The notes: generated from the letters alone by a model not told the origin. A stretch of DNA of 43,304 bases from DYIU01 sp038326775 (GCA_038326775.1 JBBQKJ010000024.1:1-43304), one strand, 5' to 3'. Shown: positions 1 through 9,538, counted from the first letter of the stretch. Numbers and translations are program-made.

Positions 1-97
1 GCCTTGCGAAGAGATGTCTCCTGCAGTCCTCCTCGGTCTGGAAGTGGTCGGCGAACTGGAGAAGGCTGCTGAAACGCTCATAACCGCTGTCTCTCAT
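1..97 (-). CDS. IS1595-family transposase, N-terminal fragment cut by window edge
   Basis: Reading the minus strand from ATG at 97 gives 32 codons without a stop up to the window edge. The peptide contains FSSLLQFADHFQTEEDC followed by RRHLFAR. This matches the conserved start of IS1595-type transposases, where a FxxLxxFxxxFPTEExC segment precedes a WPDGFxCPxCG zinc ribbon; the zinc ribbon would lie outside the window. ATG 97 is preferred over the in-frame ATG 103 because GGAGGG lies 8-9 nt upstream of 97 but only about 3 nt from 103. Family membership rests on the short N-terminus only, so it is moderately sure. Whether the element is complete cannot be seen. Confidence 0.6.
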   Translation of the reverse strand, partial: MRDSGYERFSSLLQFADHFQTEEDCRRHLFAR

Positions 98-105
98 GTA
101 CATCA

Positions 106-133
106 CCCTCCTGCTGGCAGCATAACAGGAGGG
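106..133 (-). promoter_or_regulatory. Hairpin holding the transposase Shine-Dalgarno
   Basis: CCCTCCTG (106-113) and CAGGAGGG (126-133) form a perfect 8-bp inverted repeat with a 12-nt loop. In the minus-strand RNA the 3' arm is the GGAGGG ribosome site of the transposase, so the folded RNA would hide it. Sequestered ribosome sites are a known way for insertion sequences to avoid translation from outside transcripts; its use here is inferred. Confidence 0.5.
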
Positions 134-241
134 TATGACAATATATTGTGGCCTACTGAGAAGATGGAATAATCGTTTTCCATTTTGCCTGCCCGGAGTT
201 CCTCCTTGCGTCGCTGCAGATCGTCAGGAGCAGGCTTTCGC

Positions 242-271
242 TTGAACTGGCTCTTGCTGTTGTCATAGTAT
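242..271 (+). promoter_or_regulatory. Sigma70-type promoter of the acetoacetyl-CoA synthetase gene
   Basis: TTGAAC (242-247), an 18-nt spacer and TAGTAT (266-271) give a good -35/-10 pair. Transcription would start near 278, about 60 nt before the ATG at 338. The same -10 and spacing recur in the TetR promoter at 19423-19452. Confidence 0.45.
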
Positions 272-337
272 TTCTTATCACGGGAAGCGGTCCTATGATG
301 CATCGGCATCGCAATTCTATGCGGGAGGGGGTTCTTC

Positions 338-2286
<1,949 letters not shown>

Positions 2287-2354
2287 TTACCCGCTGAAAA
2301 GGACGCAGAACCACGCGACTCGGTCGGGTAGCGCAGTCATTCAACGCGAAAGGA

Positions 2355-2756
2355 TCAGGCACGAGCCGGGAGGTTCTCCTGGATGAAGCTTACTATGTCC
2401 CCGGTGTGGGTGCCCGGGCTGAAGACGCCGTCGGCCCCCTCGGCCTTCAAGGTATCATGGTCAGCATAGGGGATTGCACCACCGATGATGACAAGGAAGT
2501 TATCCCTCACACCTTTCTCCTTGAGAGCGGCGTTGATATTCTGCGTCCACTCGTGGTGCGCCCCCGAATGGACGCTATAACCGATAACGTCCACATCCTC
2601 CTGGAGGGCCGCCTCGATTACCGTATCAACCGACTTGAAGCCCTCGAATATTACCTCCATGCCGGCTTCCGTGAGGGCGCGCGAAACGGTCAGTATCCCA
2701 CGCCAGTGACCGTCTATGCCCGGCTTGAAAAGAAGTACCCTGATCATGCGCTCCAT
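2355..2756 (-). CDS. B12-binding small subunit of a split acyl-CoA mutase
   Basis: This protein of about 133 residues consists only of the cobalamin-binding Rossmann-like domain. The base-off/His-on motif DxHxxG is present as DGHWRG near the N-terminus, followed by GYSVHSGAH (SxL region) and VIIGGAIP (GG motif). It should bind adenosylcobalamin and pair with the large subunit encoded just upstream (stop 2835, 78 nt away). ATG 2756 is chosen because GGGAG lies 8 nt before it; GTG 2765 and ATG 2747 are alternatives. Size and separate coding match the small subunits of isobutyryl-CoA and 2-hydroxyisobutyryl-CoA mutases. The Trp inside the DGHWRG motif is unusual. It is the last gene of the minus-strand operon. 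Confidence 0.85.
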   Translation of the reverse strand: MERMIRVLLFKPGIDGHWRGILTVSRALTEAGMEVIFEGFKSVDTVIEAALQEDVDVIGYSVHSGAHHEWTQNINAALKEKGVRDNFLVIIGGAIPYADHDTLKAEGADGVFSPGTHTGDIVSFIQENLPARA

Positions 2757-2834
2757 CTGACACACTCCCTGGAAGATTCCTGCAATGCTGATTCGTAACA
2801 GAGAACACTGACCACAGCGATCAACCGCCCCGAG

Positions 2835-4508
2835 TTATCCCATCATGGGGCAGTCCCACAGCCCCCACATCTCGCGGAACGTGTTGGTTATCTCTCCGAC
2901 GGAGGCTCCCTCTCGGGTCAGTTCGCTGACGATCGGAAGCACGTTGTCTCGCCGCTCGCAGACGGCTTTCAGCTCGTCCAGCAGCTTTGAGACCCTCTGG
3001 TTGTCGCGTTCGGCACGCAGCTTGTTCAGCCTGTCGATCTCGATCTGGGCCGCTAAAGGATTAGTCCGGAAAGGTGGGAAAGGTTCTTCTTCGACCGTGA
3101 AGCAGTTGACCCCGATCATTTTTTCCTCTCCCGACTCGACTGCCTTGCGTCTTTTCTCAAACGCTTTGTTCATCTCCCGGTAGAGCCAACCGCCGTTGAG
3201 AGCAGCGACGATTCCGCCGGCCGACTCGATCTTTTCCAGGTATTCCCATATGCGGTGCTCGAGCTCCTCCGTCATGGCTTCAATGTAATACGAGCCGCCC
3301 AGTGGATCTATGACGTTCCCAACACCTGTCTCTTCCCGAAGCACCTGCTGGGTTCGGACCGCCAGGAGGACCGCTTCCTCGCTGGGCAGACAGACCGCCT
3401 CGTCGTACGAGTTCGTGTGCAGGGACTGGCAGCCTCCGAGCACCGCCTCCAGCGCCTGATAGGCGGTTCTCATTATATTGACCATAGGCTGCTGAGCGCT
3501 CAGAGAGCTCCCGGCCGTCTGCACATGGAAGCGGAACTGTTTGGAGATAGTCTCCTGGGCATCGTACCTCTCGGTCATAAGTCGGTACCAGAGCTTCCTC
3601 GCGGCACGGTATTTGGCAACTTCTTCGAAGAAGTCGGTGTGAGCGGCGAGGTGGAAGGCCAGCTTGAACGCGAAGTCGTCTATCTTCCAGCCGCGACTGA
3701 GGAGTTCGTCGATGTGTGCGATCGCGTTGGCGAATCCGAAAGCGATTTCCTGGACGGCGTCGATGCCACCTTCGCGGTAGTTGTAGGTCGTGAAGTTGAC
3801 CGGGTTCCACTTGGGAGCTTCTCGCATAGGAGTGCAGTACTCGATAAGGTCACACGCGAGCTTCAGGAGATCGGCCGGCTTGAGGGGGTGCCACGGCACG
3901 TAGCCGATGGTCATGGTCAAGATGTCGTTCTGGGTTGTGCCCCTCAACTGGTCCATCGGTATCCCGCGGTTCTTCGCCACGTTGAAGTACATCGAGGTTA
4001 TAGCCGCCGAAGTCTCAGGCTCAACCACCAGGGCAACGCTGACCTCATCGATGGGGATGCCCTCGACCATCGCTTCCATGCCCCTTATGGAGTATAGGGG
4101 AACCCCCTCCTTTCCAACCTCGGCCTCGAGCAAGTCTATTGGATCGTCGGGGTCGACACCTGCGAAAGTAAGGGAGTCAACAGCCGAGCTGAAACCCGTC
4201 TCTCCGTGCTCGAGGAGCATCTTCCAGCGCTGATTAGTTTCCTCGGGCGTGCCGAACCCGGAGAACATGCGGATCGTCCAGAGCCTTCCGCGGTACATGT
4301 TCGGGTACACGCCACGAGTATATGGGGGCATCCCCGGAAAGCCGACATCCTGCAGGTAGTCGACGTTCTTTACGTCAAGGGGGGTATAAAGGCTTTTCAG
4401 CGGAATCCCCGCGTCACTGGTGAAGCCCTCTTTCCTCTCCTTCATGCCCTCCGTTGTGAGCAGCCATTTCTCCTGCTCCTCGGCAACGCGCTTGAGGTCG
4501 TCTGCCAT
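2835..4508 (-). CDS. B12-dependent acyl-CoA mutase, large subunit, atypical active site (locus 1)
   Basis: At 557 residues this is the TIM-barrel, substrate-binding subunit of the methylmalonyl-CoA mutase superfamily without the B12 domain. Family landmarks are MYRGRLWTIRMFSGF (about 71-85), TTQNDIL (191-197), HVQTAGSSLSAQQP, QSLHTNSYDEAV and IDPLGGSYYIE. Aligned by eye to P. shermanii methylmalonyl-CoA mutase, Tyr89 is Phe82, Arg207 (which binds the substrate carboxylate) is Tyr203, and catalytic His244 is Asn243 in the context TYNYREGG. Asp117 of 2-hydroxyisobutyryl-CoA mutase is also absent (Ala). So neither methylmalonyl-CoA nor 2-hydroxyisobutyryl-CoA is a safe substrate call. The Phe resembles isobutyryl-CoA mutase but the Gln at the Arg207 position is missing. 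The gene lies between acyl-CoA dehydrogenase and the small subunit in one operon. ATG 4508 follows GAGGGGTGA. Confidence 0.85.
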   Translation of the reverse strand: MADDLKRVAEEQEKWLLTTEGMKERKEGFTSDAGIPLKSLYTPLDVKNVDYLQDVGFPGMPPYTRGVYPNMYRGRLWTIRMFSGFGTPEETNQRWKMLLEHGETGFSSAVDSLTFAGVDPDDPIDLLEAEVGKEGVPLYSIRGMEAMVEGIPIDEVSVALVVEPETSAAITSMYFNVAKNRGIPMDQLRGTTQNDILTMTIGYVPWHPLKPADLLKLACDLIEYCTPMREAPKWNPVNFTTYNYREGGIDAVQEIAFGFANAIAHIDELLSRGWKIDDFAFKLAFHLAAHTDFFEEVAKYRAARKLWYRLMTERYDAQETISKQFRFHVQTAGSSLSAQQPMVNIMRTAYQALEAVLGGCQSLHTNSYDEAVCLPSEEAVLLAVRTQQVLREETGVGNVIDPLGGSYYIEAMTEELEHRIWEYLEKIESAGGIVAALNGGWLYREMNKAFEKRRKAVESGEEKMIGVNCFTVEEEPFPPFRTNPLAAQIEIDRLNKLRAERDNQRVSKLLDELKAVCERRDNVLPIVSELTREGASVGEITNTFREMWGLWDCPMMG

Positions 4509-4531
4509 TTGTGCTCACCCCTCGATTAGAG

Positions 4532-5677
4532 TCAGATCCTTCCAAGAAGCCTTCTCGCAATGACTACACGCTGGACCTGGTTGGTGCCCTCGTATATCTG
4601 CGTTACCTTCGCGTCGCGCATCATTCTCTCGAGCGGCTGGTCCTTCATGTATCCGTAGCCACCGAGCACCTGAACGGCGTCCGTGGTGACGCTCATCGCG
4701 GCATCGCTGGCATACAGCTTCGCCAGCGCGGAGAACATTGACATCTCGGGCTCCGCGTTGTCGAACATCGACGCAGCCCTGTAAACGAGCTGGCGTGCAG
4801 CCTCCACCTTTGTTTTCATGTCGGCGAGCATGAACTGGATGCCCTGGAGCTTTCCGATAGGGCTGTCGAACTGCAGCCTCTCTCGCGCCCAGTCGACCGC
4901 GACATCAAGAGCTCCCTGCGCGATCCCGAGCGCCTGGGCTCCCACAAGCGGTCGCGAGTTGTCGAGTGTCTTCATGGCCACGGTAAAACCGCCGCCTCTC
5001 TCGCCGAGTATGTTCTCCTTCGGTACGAAACAGTCCTCGAACTTGATCTCGGAGACCTGCGCCCCCCTGAGGCCCATCTTGTCCTCTATGTGCCCGACCG
5101 AGAAGCCCGGGTAATCCTTCTCGACGGCAAAAGCGCTGATACCTTTCACGCCCAGTTCCGGGTCGGTCATCGCGAACGTCGAATAGACCTCGGCCAGGCC
5201 CCCATTGGTGATGAAACACTTCTCACCGTTGAGGACGTATCCACCCTCGACTTCTTTCGCGAGGGTCTTCGTCGCAGCGGCATCCGACCCGGCACCGCGC
5301 TCCGTGAGGCAGAAAGAAGCCAGCATCTCACCGCGCGCGACAGGCGGCAGGTACTTCTTCTTCGTTTCCTCGGACCCGGCGAGGACGATCGGGTAGGCGG
5401 CCAGTTTCTGCACAACGAATATCAGTGAAGTGGTGGCGCACACGCGCGCGAGTTCTTCGGCCACGATGCAGTTATCGAGAAGCGGAGCGCCGGAGCCGCC
5501 GTAATCTTCGGGGATGGCCAGCCCCATCAGCCCGTTCTTGGAGAGCAGCTTCTGAATGTCCCAGGGGTACTCGCCCACCCGGTCTATCTCCGCGGCCCTC
5601 GGCGCGACTTTCTCGAGCGCGAGCTTTTTGATCTCTGCTCTCAAGGCTTCCTGTTCCTCAGACAAGCTGTATGACAT
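4532..5677 (-). CDS. Acyl-CoA dehydrogenase
   Basis: FAD-dependent alpha,beta-dehydrogenation of an acyl-CoA with electrons passed to ETF. The 381-residue length is standard. The LTERGAGSD and FITNG motifs of the middle beta domain are present, and the C-terminal QIYEGTNQVQR carries the catalytic base Glu363. That position is typical of short-chain and branched-chain acyl-CoA dehydrogenases. ATG 5677 has AAGGAG five nt upstream. It lies 12 nt downstream of the thiolase and 23 nt upstream of the mutase large subunit, so it is co-transcribed with them. No ETF genes are seen in the window. The exact acyl chain cannot be told. Confidence 0.92.
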   Translation of the reverse strand: MSYSLSEEQEALRAEIKKLALEKVAPRAAEIDRVGEYPWDIQKLLSKNGLMGLAIPEDYGGSGAPLLDNCIVAEELARVCATTSLIFVVQKLAAYPIVLAGSEETKKKYLPPVARGEMLASFCLTERGAGSDAAATKTLAKEVEGGYVLNGEKCFITNGGLAEVYSTFAMTDPELGVKGISAFAVEKDYPGFSVGHIEDKMGLRGAQVSEIKFEDCFVPKENILGERGGGFTVAMKTLDNSRPLVGAQALGIAQGALDVAVDWARERLQFDSPIGKLQGIQFMLADMKTKVEAARQLVYRAASMFDNAEPEMSMFSALAKLYASDAAMSVTTDAVQVLGGYGYMKDQPLERMMRDAKVTQIYEGTNQVQRVVIARRLLGRI

Positions 5678-5689
5678 TTATGCTCCTTC

Positions 5690-6865
5690 TTAGACCTTTA
5701 CCACAACGCATTCGCCCTGGCTCCCGACCCCGCACAGGGCCGCAACTCCAAGGCCGCCGCCCCTCCGGTTGAGCTCGTACAGCAGGTGGATGAGTATTCT
5801 CACACCGGTGGAGCCGACCGGGTGACCCTGGGCGACCGCGCCGCCGTCTACGTTTACCTTCTCAGGATCTATGCCGAGCCTGCGGATGCTCAGGACGGCA
5901 ACGGCGGCGAAGGCCTCGTTGATCTCGAAAAGGTCGATGTCATCGAGGGAGAGTCCCGCTTCCTTGACAACCCTGTCGATGACCTGGGAGGGCACTATCG
6001 GTATACTCTTCGGGGCCCCGGCTACCGTGCCGTAGCCGATAATCCTGCCGAGGGGCTTCTTCCCGAGTTCTTCCGCCTTTTCCGCCGACATGAGAAGAAC
6101 ACTTGCCGCACCGTCGTTGATGCCGGGGGCGTTGCCCGCTGTGACAGTTCCGCCCTCGCGGAAGGCAGGTTTGAGCTTTGAAAGGCTTTCTATAGTGGTG
6201 TTGGTGCGCGGGAACTCGTCGACCTCGAAGACCAGGGGGTCTCCTTTTCTCTGGGGGATGACTACCGGGATTGTCTCGTCCTTGAGACGCCCCTCCTCAT
6301 TGGCAGCGACCCACCTCAGTTGACTTCTCAGCGCCCATTTGTCCTGGTCCTCGCGGGAAATGCCTTCCTCCGCGGCCACGATATCGCCGTACTCGCCCAT
6401 TTGCACGTGACCCATAGGGCATTCGAGGGCTAGAGAGCAGCCGTCGACCAGGACGGAGTCACGGAATCGCAAGCCCCAGCGGGCGTCGCGGACCAGGTAG
6501 GGATACCCGCTCATGGACTCCATACCCCCGGCCACGACGACATCTGCTTTTCCCGCCTGGATGAGGAGAGCGCCCAGGGATACCCCGAACAGGCCGGATG
6601 TGCAGGCGGCCGAGAGAAACATGGCTGGAACGCTTTCGGGGACGCCGGCCTGGAGCGCCGCGTTCCTGGCAGGGACCTCACCCATCCCGTCCGCGCTGGC
6701 GGATCCCATGAGCACCCAGTCGACCATGTCGGGCGAGACATCCGCCCTCTTGATCGCTTCTTCGATAGTAATAGCTCCCAGCTTAGTGGCCGGGAAATCC
6801 TTGAGCGTCCCGCCGAACTTTCCCACCGCTGTGCGGCATCCGCTGACGATGACAACATCTCTCAT
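5690..6865 (-). CDS. Acetyl-CoA acetyltransferase (thiolase)
   Basis: Cleaves 3-ketoacyl-CoA (such as acetoacetyl-CoA) with CoA, or runs in reverse. The 391-residue protein has the nucleophilic Cys88 in SAACTSGL, the FEINEAFA segment, the His of GGAVAQGHPVGSTG and the second Cys in ALCGVGSQGE. The Cys block ACTSGL and AQGHPVGST differ slightly from the usual CSSGL and ALGHPIGAS. ATG 6865 follows GGGGTGA at good distance; a GTG at 6874 is also in frame. Translation may be coupled to a five-codon upstream frame (6888-6871). The gene lies between SDR and acyl-CoA dehydrogenase, which fits a beta-oxidation-like operon ending in C2 cleavage. Confidence 0.93.
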   Translation of the reverse strand: MRDVVIVSGCRTAVGKFGGTLKDFPATKLGAITIEEAIKRADVSPDMVDWVLMGSASADGMGEVPARNAALQAGVPESVPAMFLSAACTSGLFGVSLGALLIQAGKADVVVAGGMESMSGYPYLVRDARWGLRFRDSVLVDGCSLALECPMGHVQMGEYGDIVAAEEGISREDQDKWALRSQLRWVAANEEGRLKDETIPVVIPQRKGDPLVFEVDEFPRTNTTIESLSKLKPAFREGGTVTAGNAPGINDGAASVLLMSAEKAEELGKKPLGRIIGYGTVAGAPKSIPIVPSQVIDRVVKEAGLSLDDIDLFEINEAFAAVAVLSIRRLGIDPEKVNVDGGAVAQGHPVGSTGVRILIHLLYELNRRGGGLGVAALCGVGSQGECVVVKV

Positions 6866-6870
6866 GGCAA

Positions 6871-6888
6871 TCACCCCGCAATAGTCAT
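6871..6888 (-). other. Possible five-codon upstream frame before the thiolase
   Basis: GGAGG (6898-6894), which overlaps the SDR stop codon, precedes ATG ACT ATT GCG GGG TGA. This encodes MTIAG and ends 5 nt before the thiolase ATG. The strongest ribosome site in the gap therefore points at this tiny frame, suggesting translational coupling. It could also be chance. Confidence 0.25.
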
Positions 6889-6897
6889 CTTCGCCTC

Positions 6898-7656
6898 CTA
6901 GAAGGTGAAGAGGTCGATCCCGCCGCCGACAACTATAGCCTCGCCGGTGAGGTAACTCGATTCCTCCGAGGAGAGGAAGGCAATAACATTACTCAGCTCC
7001 TGCGGGTCACCGGCCCTGCGCATGGCTACGCGTTTGATTATCCTCTCTCTAAAAGGCTCGGCAACCTCGTAGAAACTCCCCCCATCGAAGACTCCGAGCA
7101 CGACCGCGTTGCAGGTGATGTTATTACGCGCTCCCTCGAGGGCAACGGTCTTCGTAAGCCCGATGATGCCCGCCTTGGTCGCCGCGTACGAGCACTGTCC
7201 GAAGCCGCCCAGAGTACCGGTAACCGAGGAGACGTTGACGATGCGACCCCACTGGTTCTCCACCATGTACGGCATTACGGCCTTGATAGTGTTGAACGCA
7301 CCGGTGAGGTTCACGCCTACATCGCGGTCCCAGTCTGACTTGTCCATCTTGATGATGGTCACTGCTCGCACGATGCCGAACGCGGCGTTGTTCACCAGGA
7401 TGCTTATCGGCCCGAGCTCATCCACAACCCTGGATACACCCGCGTTCACCTCCTGAGCGTCCGAGACATCCATCTTGACGCTGATGGCTTTACGTCCAAG
7501 CGCGCGGATCTCTTCGGCAACGGCTTCAGCCTTTTCCAAGTTGTGGTTTCCAGTGAGAGCCACGTCGCACCCTTGCTTGGCCAGGATCAGACCGTGGACC
7601 CTGCCCAGCCCCCCGGAACCACCTGTCACGAGTGCTACCTTCCCCTCGATGGACAT
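6898..7656 (-). CDS. Short-chain dehydrogenase/reductase (3-hydroxyacyl-CoA dehydrogenase type)
   Basis: Classical SDR of 252 residues. The cofactor motif is TGGSGGLGR near residue 10, followed by NNAAFG, the catalytic Ser in NVSSVTG and the YAATK active site. It most resembles FabG/3-hydroxybutyryl-CoA dehydrogenase-like enzymes, oxidising a 3-hydroxyacyl-CoA to the 3-keto form with NAD(P). It is the first gene of the operon thiolase, acyl-CoA dehydrogenase, mutase. Start ATG 7656 follows GGGGGTGG; GTG 7665 is an alternative. In this context it would supply the thiolase. Cofactor preference cannot be decided from the sequence. Confidence 0.9.
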   Translation of the reverse strand: MSIEGKVALVTGGSGGLGRVHGLILAKQGCDVALTGNHNLEKAEAVAEEIRALGRKAISVKMDVSDAQEVNAGVSRVVDELGPISILVNNAAFGIVRAVTIIKMDKSDWDRDVGVNLTGAFNTIKAVMPYMVENQWGRIVNVSSVTGTLGGFGQCSYAATKAGIIGLTKTVALEGARNNITCNAVVLGVFDGGSFYEVAEPFRERIIKRVAMRRAGDPQELSNVIAFLSSEESSYLTGEAIVVGGGIDLFTF

Positions 7657-7701
7657 ATATTCCACCCCCGTTGTTCAAATGCCCCACAGACGTAATCACA
7701 G

Positions 7702-7723
7702 AATATATCACTACCGGTGTGAT
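7702..7723 (-). promoter_or_regulatory. Promoter with operator-like palindrome ahead of the locus-1 mutase operon
   Basis: On the minus strand an extended -10 (TGA followed by TATATT, 7707-7702) lies about 45 nt upstream of the SDR start. It overlaps the imperfect palindrome ATCACTACCGGTGTGAT (7707-7723), whose outer five pairs are perfect. Size and position fit a TetR-type repressor site. The -35 is weak. The rest of the 7657-7865 gap shows nothing else. Confidence 0.4.
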
Positions 7724-7865
7724 TCTGAACAGGCGTGCACTCTTTCTGGCGAGGGTCGTCCCGCTTCTCCTATATGGAAGGCGACCCACCCTTACCCTTT
7801 CGATATGTTTTGAAGTACAGGCGTTGCGGACCTGGTGCTCGGCCGACTATCGCAGCGGCGCAGCA

Positions 7866-8282
7866 TCACTCGTCGAGTGACCTGGAGGTATGGTAAGCCC
7901 AGCCGTTGCATACCGCGATGAGCTCGCCGGAAGAAGTGCGAACTTCCATTTTGTAATGCCCGCCTCTCCCTGCCCGTGCGTCCTCTCGTACATCAACCTC
8001 CAGGTACGGGGAATCACCGGGAGGGGCAAGATAGTCGATACTCACGTGGATAGCCATCGCTTTGGTGCCGTTCGAGTTCGCGGCCGCCCCGAAAGTAGCG
8101 TCGGCCAGGGAGAATATGGCACCCCCATGGACGAGACCCATGAAGTTGAGGTGCTCGTCTCGGAGTTCCATTCGCGAGACCGCGTGCCCTTCCTCGATGA
8201 GTACGAACTCTATTCCCAGGTGGGCTGCGTAGGGATCAGACCTGATTATGCGTGCCGCTTTTTCCAAATATTGCTCGCTCAA
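7866..8282 (-). CDS. PaaI/hotdog-fold acyl-CoA thioesterase
   Basis: The frame yields a 138-residue hotdog protein with the diagnostic LNFMGLVHGGAIFSLADATFG segment (HGG with Asp on the hotdog helix) and a C-terminal strand rich in charged residues. These proteins hydrolyse acyl- or hydroxyphenylacetyl-CoA thioesters and often release CoA from dead-end intermediates. There is no ATG at the domain border. TTG 8282, preceded by GGAAGAGG, gives the usual family length and is chosen. Upstream codons in the same frame look non-coding. It lies between BKACE and the mutase operon on the same strand and is plausibly part of the same acyl-CoA pathway. Confidence 0.8.
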   Translation of the reverse strand: MSEQYLEKAARIIRSDPYAAHLGIEFVLIEEGHAVSRMELRDEHLNFMGLVHGGAIFSLADATFGAAANSNGTKAMAIHVSIDYLAPPGDSPYLEVDVREDARAGRGGHYKMEVRTSSGELIAVCNGWAYHTSRSLDE

Positions 8283-8386
8283 TTTCCTCTTCCCGCGCCA
8301 GGACAGATGCCGACTCGCGGCCGATTGTTTTGAGAAATGATATACCAAACGGGAGTTATGTGCGGTGGCCGCGCGATCATTCCGGA

Positions 8387-8423
8387 ATAAAGGTGCCTCG
8401 CAAAGGTAGCGGGGCACCTTTAT
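8387..8423 (-). terminator. Hairpin after the BKACE gene
   Basis: ATAAAGGTGCC (8387-8397) and GGCACCTTTAT (8413-8423) are a perfect 11-bp inverted repeat, starting 17 nt past the BKACE stop. The stem ends in UUUAU but no long U run follows, so it may be a weak terminator or 3' stabiliser. Confidence 0.6.
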
Positions 8424-8440
8424 CGTGCTGCAGTTCTGCG

Positions 8441-9310
8441 CTAGAGGCCTTTGAGGCCGAGCATCGCGCGGGTGTCCTCGACGGTGGCCACCTCGCGGTC
8501 GGCGACCTTCACTATCTCCGCGGCCCTCTTGACCAGCTCCCACGAGCCCCCGGCGAGCTTGCCCTTGGTTATCCAGATGTTGTCCTCGAGCCCCACCCGG
8601 ATATGTCCGCCGTTCACCACGGCATGGAACGCCCCGGCGAAAGAGGCCGGGCCGACCCCGCAGGAACTCCAGGTCGCGTCCTCGGGGATCGTCTCGAGGA
8701 ACAGCCCGAAGTTGCGGGTTGAGAACGGCATTCCACCCAGGACTCCCCAGACGAACTGGAAGTGCAGCGGCTCGGCGAATATGCCCTGTTCCCTGATGAA
8801 AAGCACGTTATAAAGGCCGCCCATGTCGTATATCTCGAACTCGGGCCTGGTGCCGCACTCCTTCATGGTGTTGCCGTACCAGACCAGCTGCTCGAAAGTG
8901 TTCTCGAACACTATCTCGAACATGATCTTGTGCTCTTTCCAGTCGCCTACAGCGAAGTTCATGCTGTTGGTGTTGAGCGAGGCCATCTCGGGTTTGAACT
9001 CGTCAATGACGGCTATCCGCTGCTCCTTGGTCGCGAACGGGGAGATGGCGGTACTCAGGTTGATGACGATGGGGCACTCGGCCCTTATGCCTTCGATTAT
9101 TCCGCGGAGTATCTCGATGTCCGGCGTCGGCGCTCCGTGCTCCGGGTCGCGCGCGTGGATGTGCACGATAGACGCCCCGTTCTCGTAGCACTTGACCGCC
9201 TCGCGCACGAACTCGTCACGGGTGTACGGGACGTTCGGGTTCTGCTCTTTCCTGGTCGCCGCGCCCGTAAGAGCGGCAGTGATGATGCATTTGTCGTGTT
9301 TGGCCGCCAT
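8441..9310 (-). CDS. BKACE family beta-keto acid cleavage enzyme (DUF849, Kce-like)
   Basis: Members use Zn2+ to condense a beta-keto acid with acetyl-CoA and split it to acetoacetate plus a new acyl-CoA; the founder is 3-keto-5-aminohexanoate cleavage enzyme of lysine fermentation. The 289-residue protein has the metal motif HIHARD (His50, His52), the N-terminal IITAALTGA strand, and the C-terminal GGHIRVGLEDN block. The distal Glu, Ser and Asn positions typical of the family appear conserved. Start ATG 9310 has a strong GGAGGTGG site. The acetoacetate it forms could be activated by the acetoacetyl-CoA synthetase (338-2286) and cleaved by the thiolase. The acid substrate is unknown; the family is diverse, so Kce activity itself is not implied. 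Confidence 0.9.
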   Translation of the reverse strand: MAAKHDKCIITAALTGAATRKEQNPNVPYTRDEFVREAVKCYENGASIVHIHARDPEHGAPTPDIEILRGIIEGIRAECPIVINLSTAISPFATKEQRIAVIDEFKPEMASLNTNSMNFAVGDWKEHKIMFEIVFENTFEQLVWYGNTMKECGTRPEFEIYDMGGLYNVLFIREQGIFAEPLHFQFVWGVLGGMPFSTRNFGLFLETIPEDATWSSCGVGPASFAGAFHAVVNGGHIRVGLEDNIWITKGKLAGGSWELVKRAAEIVKVADREVATVEDTRAMLGLKGL

Positions 9311-9397
9311 TCGCTACCACCTCCATAATCAGGGACTTTCTCAAAAGCAAAGTATTTATATCACAAATGCGAGGAGGAAGAAACGCGAGCGTGAGGC

Positions 9398-9538
9398 TTA
9401 ACAAGTGGCGTCGAGATACCTTTCGCGGATAACGAGGAAGCAGGCCGAAGAGGACACTTTCCGGGCCGTCGGCAGGGCCAGCAGGCACGTCAGCACCCAG
9501 GCCAGCACGTTCCAGACATGTTTCCAGGTACCACTCAT
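9398..9538 (-). CDS. Small hydrophobic protein, 46 residues, unknown
   Basis: Minus-strand ATG 9538 begins a 46-codon frame ending in TAA at 9398. The peptide opens MSGTWKHVW and carries a hydrophobic stretch VLAWVLTCLLALP (about residues 11-23), then a basic tail. AAGGA lies 9 nt upstream, and an extended -10 (TGTTAGAAT, 9588-9580) lies about 40 nt upstream. These together make a plausible small membrane gene in an otherwise unexplained 480-bp gap. No family is recognised. It could instead be part of a long leader for the BKACE gene. Confidence 0.35.
   Translation of the reverse strand: MSGTWKHVWNVLAWVLTCLLALPTARKVSSSACFLVIRERYLDATC

Larger units (their letters stand above)
98..337. other. 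Non-coding gap between transposase and acetoacetyl-CoA synthetase
   Basis: This gap is AT-richer than the rest of the window. It contains a plus-strand promoter candidate (242-271), the 12-bp palindrome ACAATATATTGT (138-149), and a minus-strand open frame of about 66 codons. That frame's ATG follows TAGAATTGCG near 306-320, and its TGA stop (105-103) overlaps the upper transposase ATG. The small frame looks like KPAPDDLQRRKEELRAGK, but no family is recognised. I do not call it a gene. The end of the insertion sequence could lie here but no terminal repeat can be fixed. Confidence 0.35.

Noticed and set aside
138..149. NrdR-box-like palindrome ACAATATATTGT
   Set aside because: The core matches the NrdR consensus, but it is single, lies 9.6 kb from nrdJ beside an insertion sequence, and a match of this length is expected by chance fairly often in 43 kb.
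2288..2330. TACCCG/CGGGTA inverted repeat between converging genes as terminator
   Set aside because: Only 6 bp with a 31-nt loop and no U run.
2835..4508. Annotation as methylmalonyl-CoA mutase of a propionate pathway
   Set aside because: Arg207 and His244 equivalents are missing and no epimerase or propionyl-CoA carboxylase is nearby.
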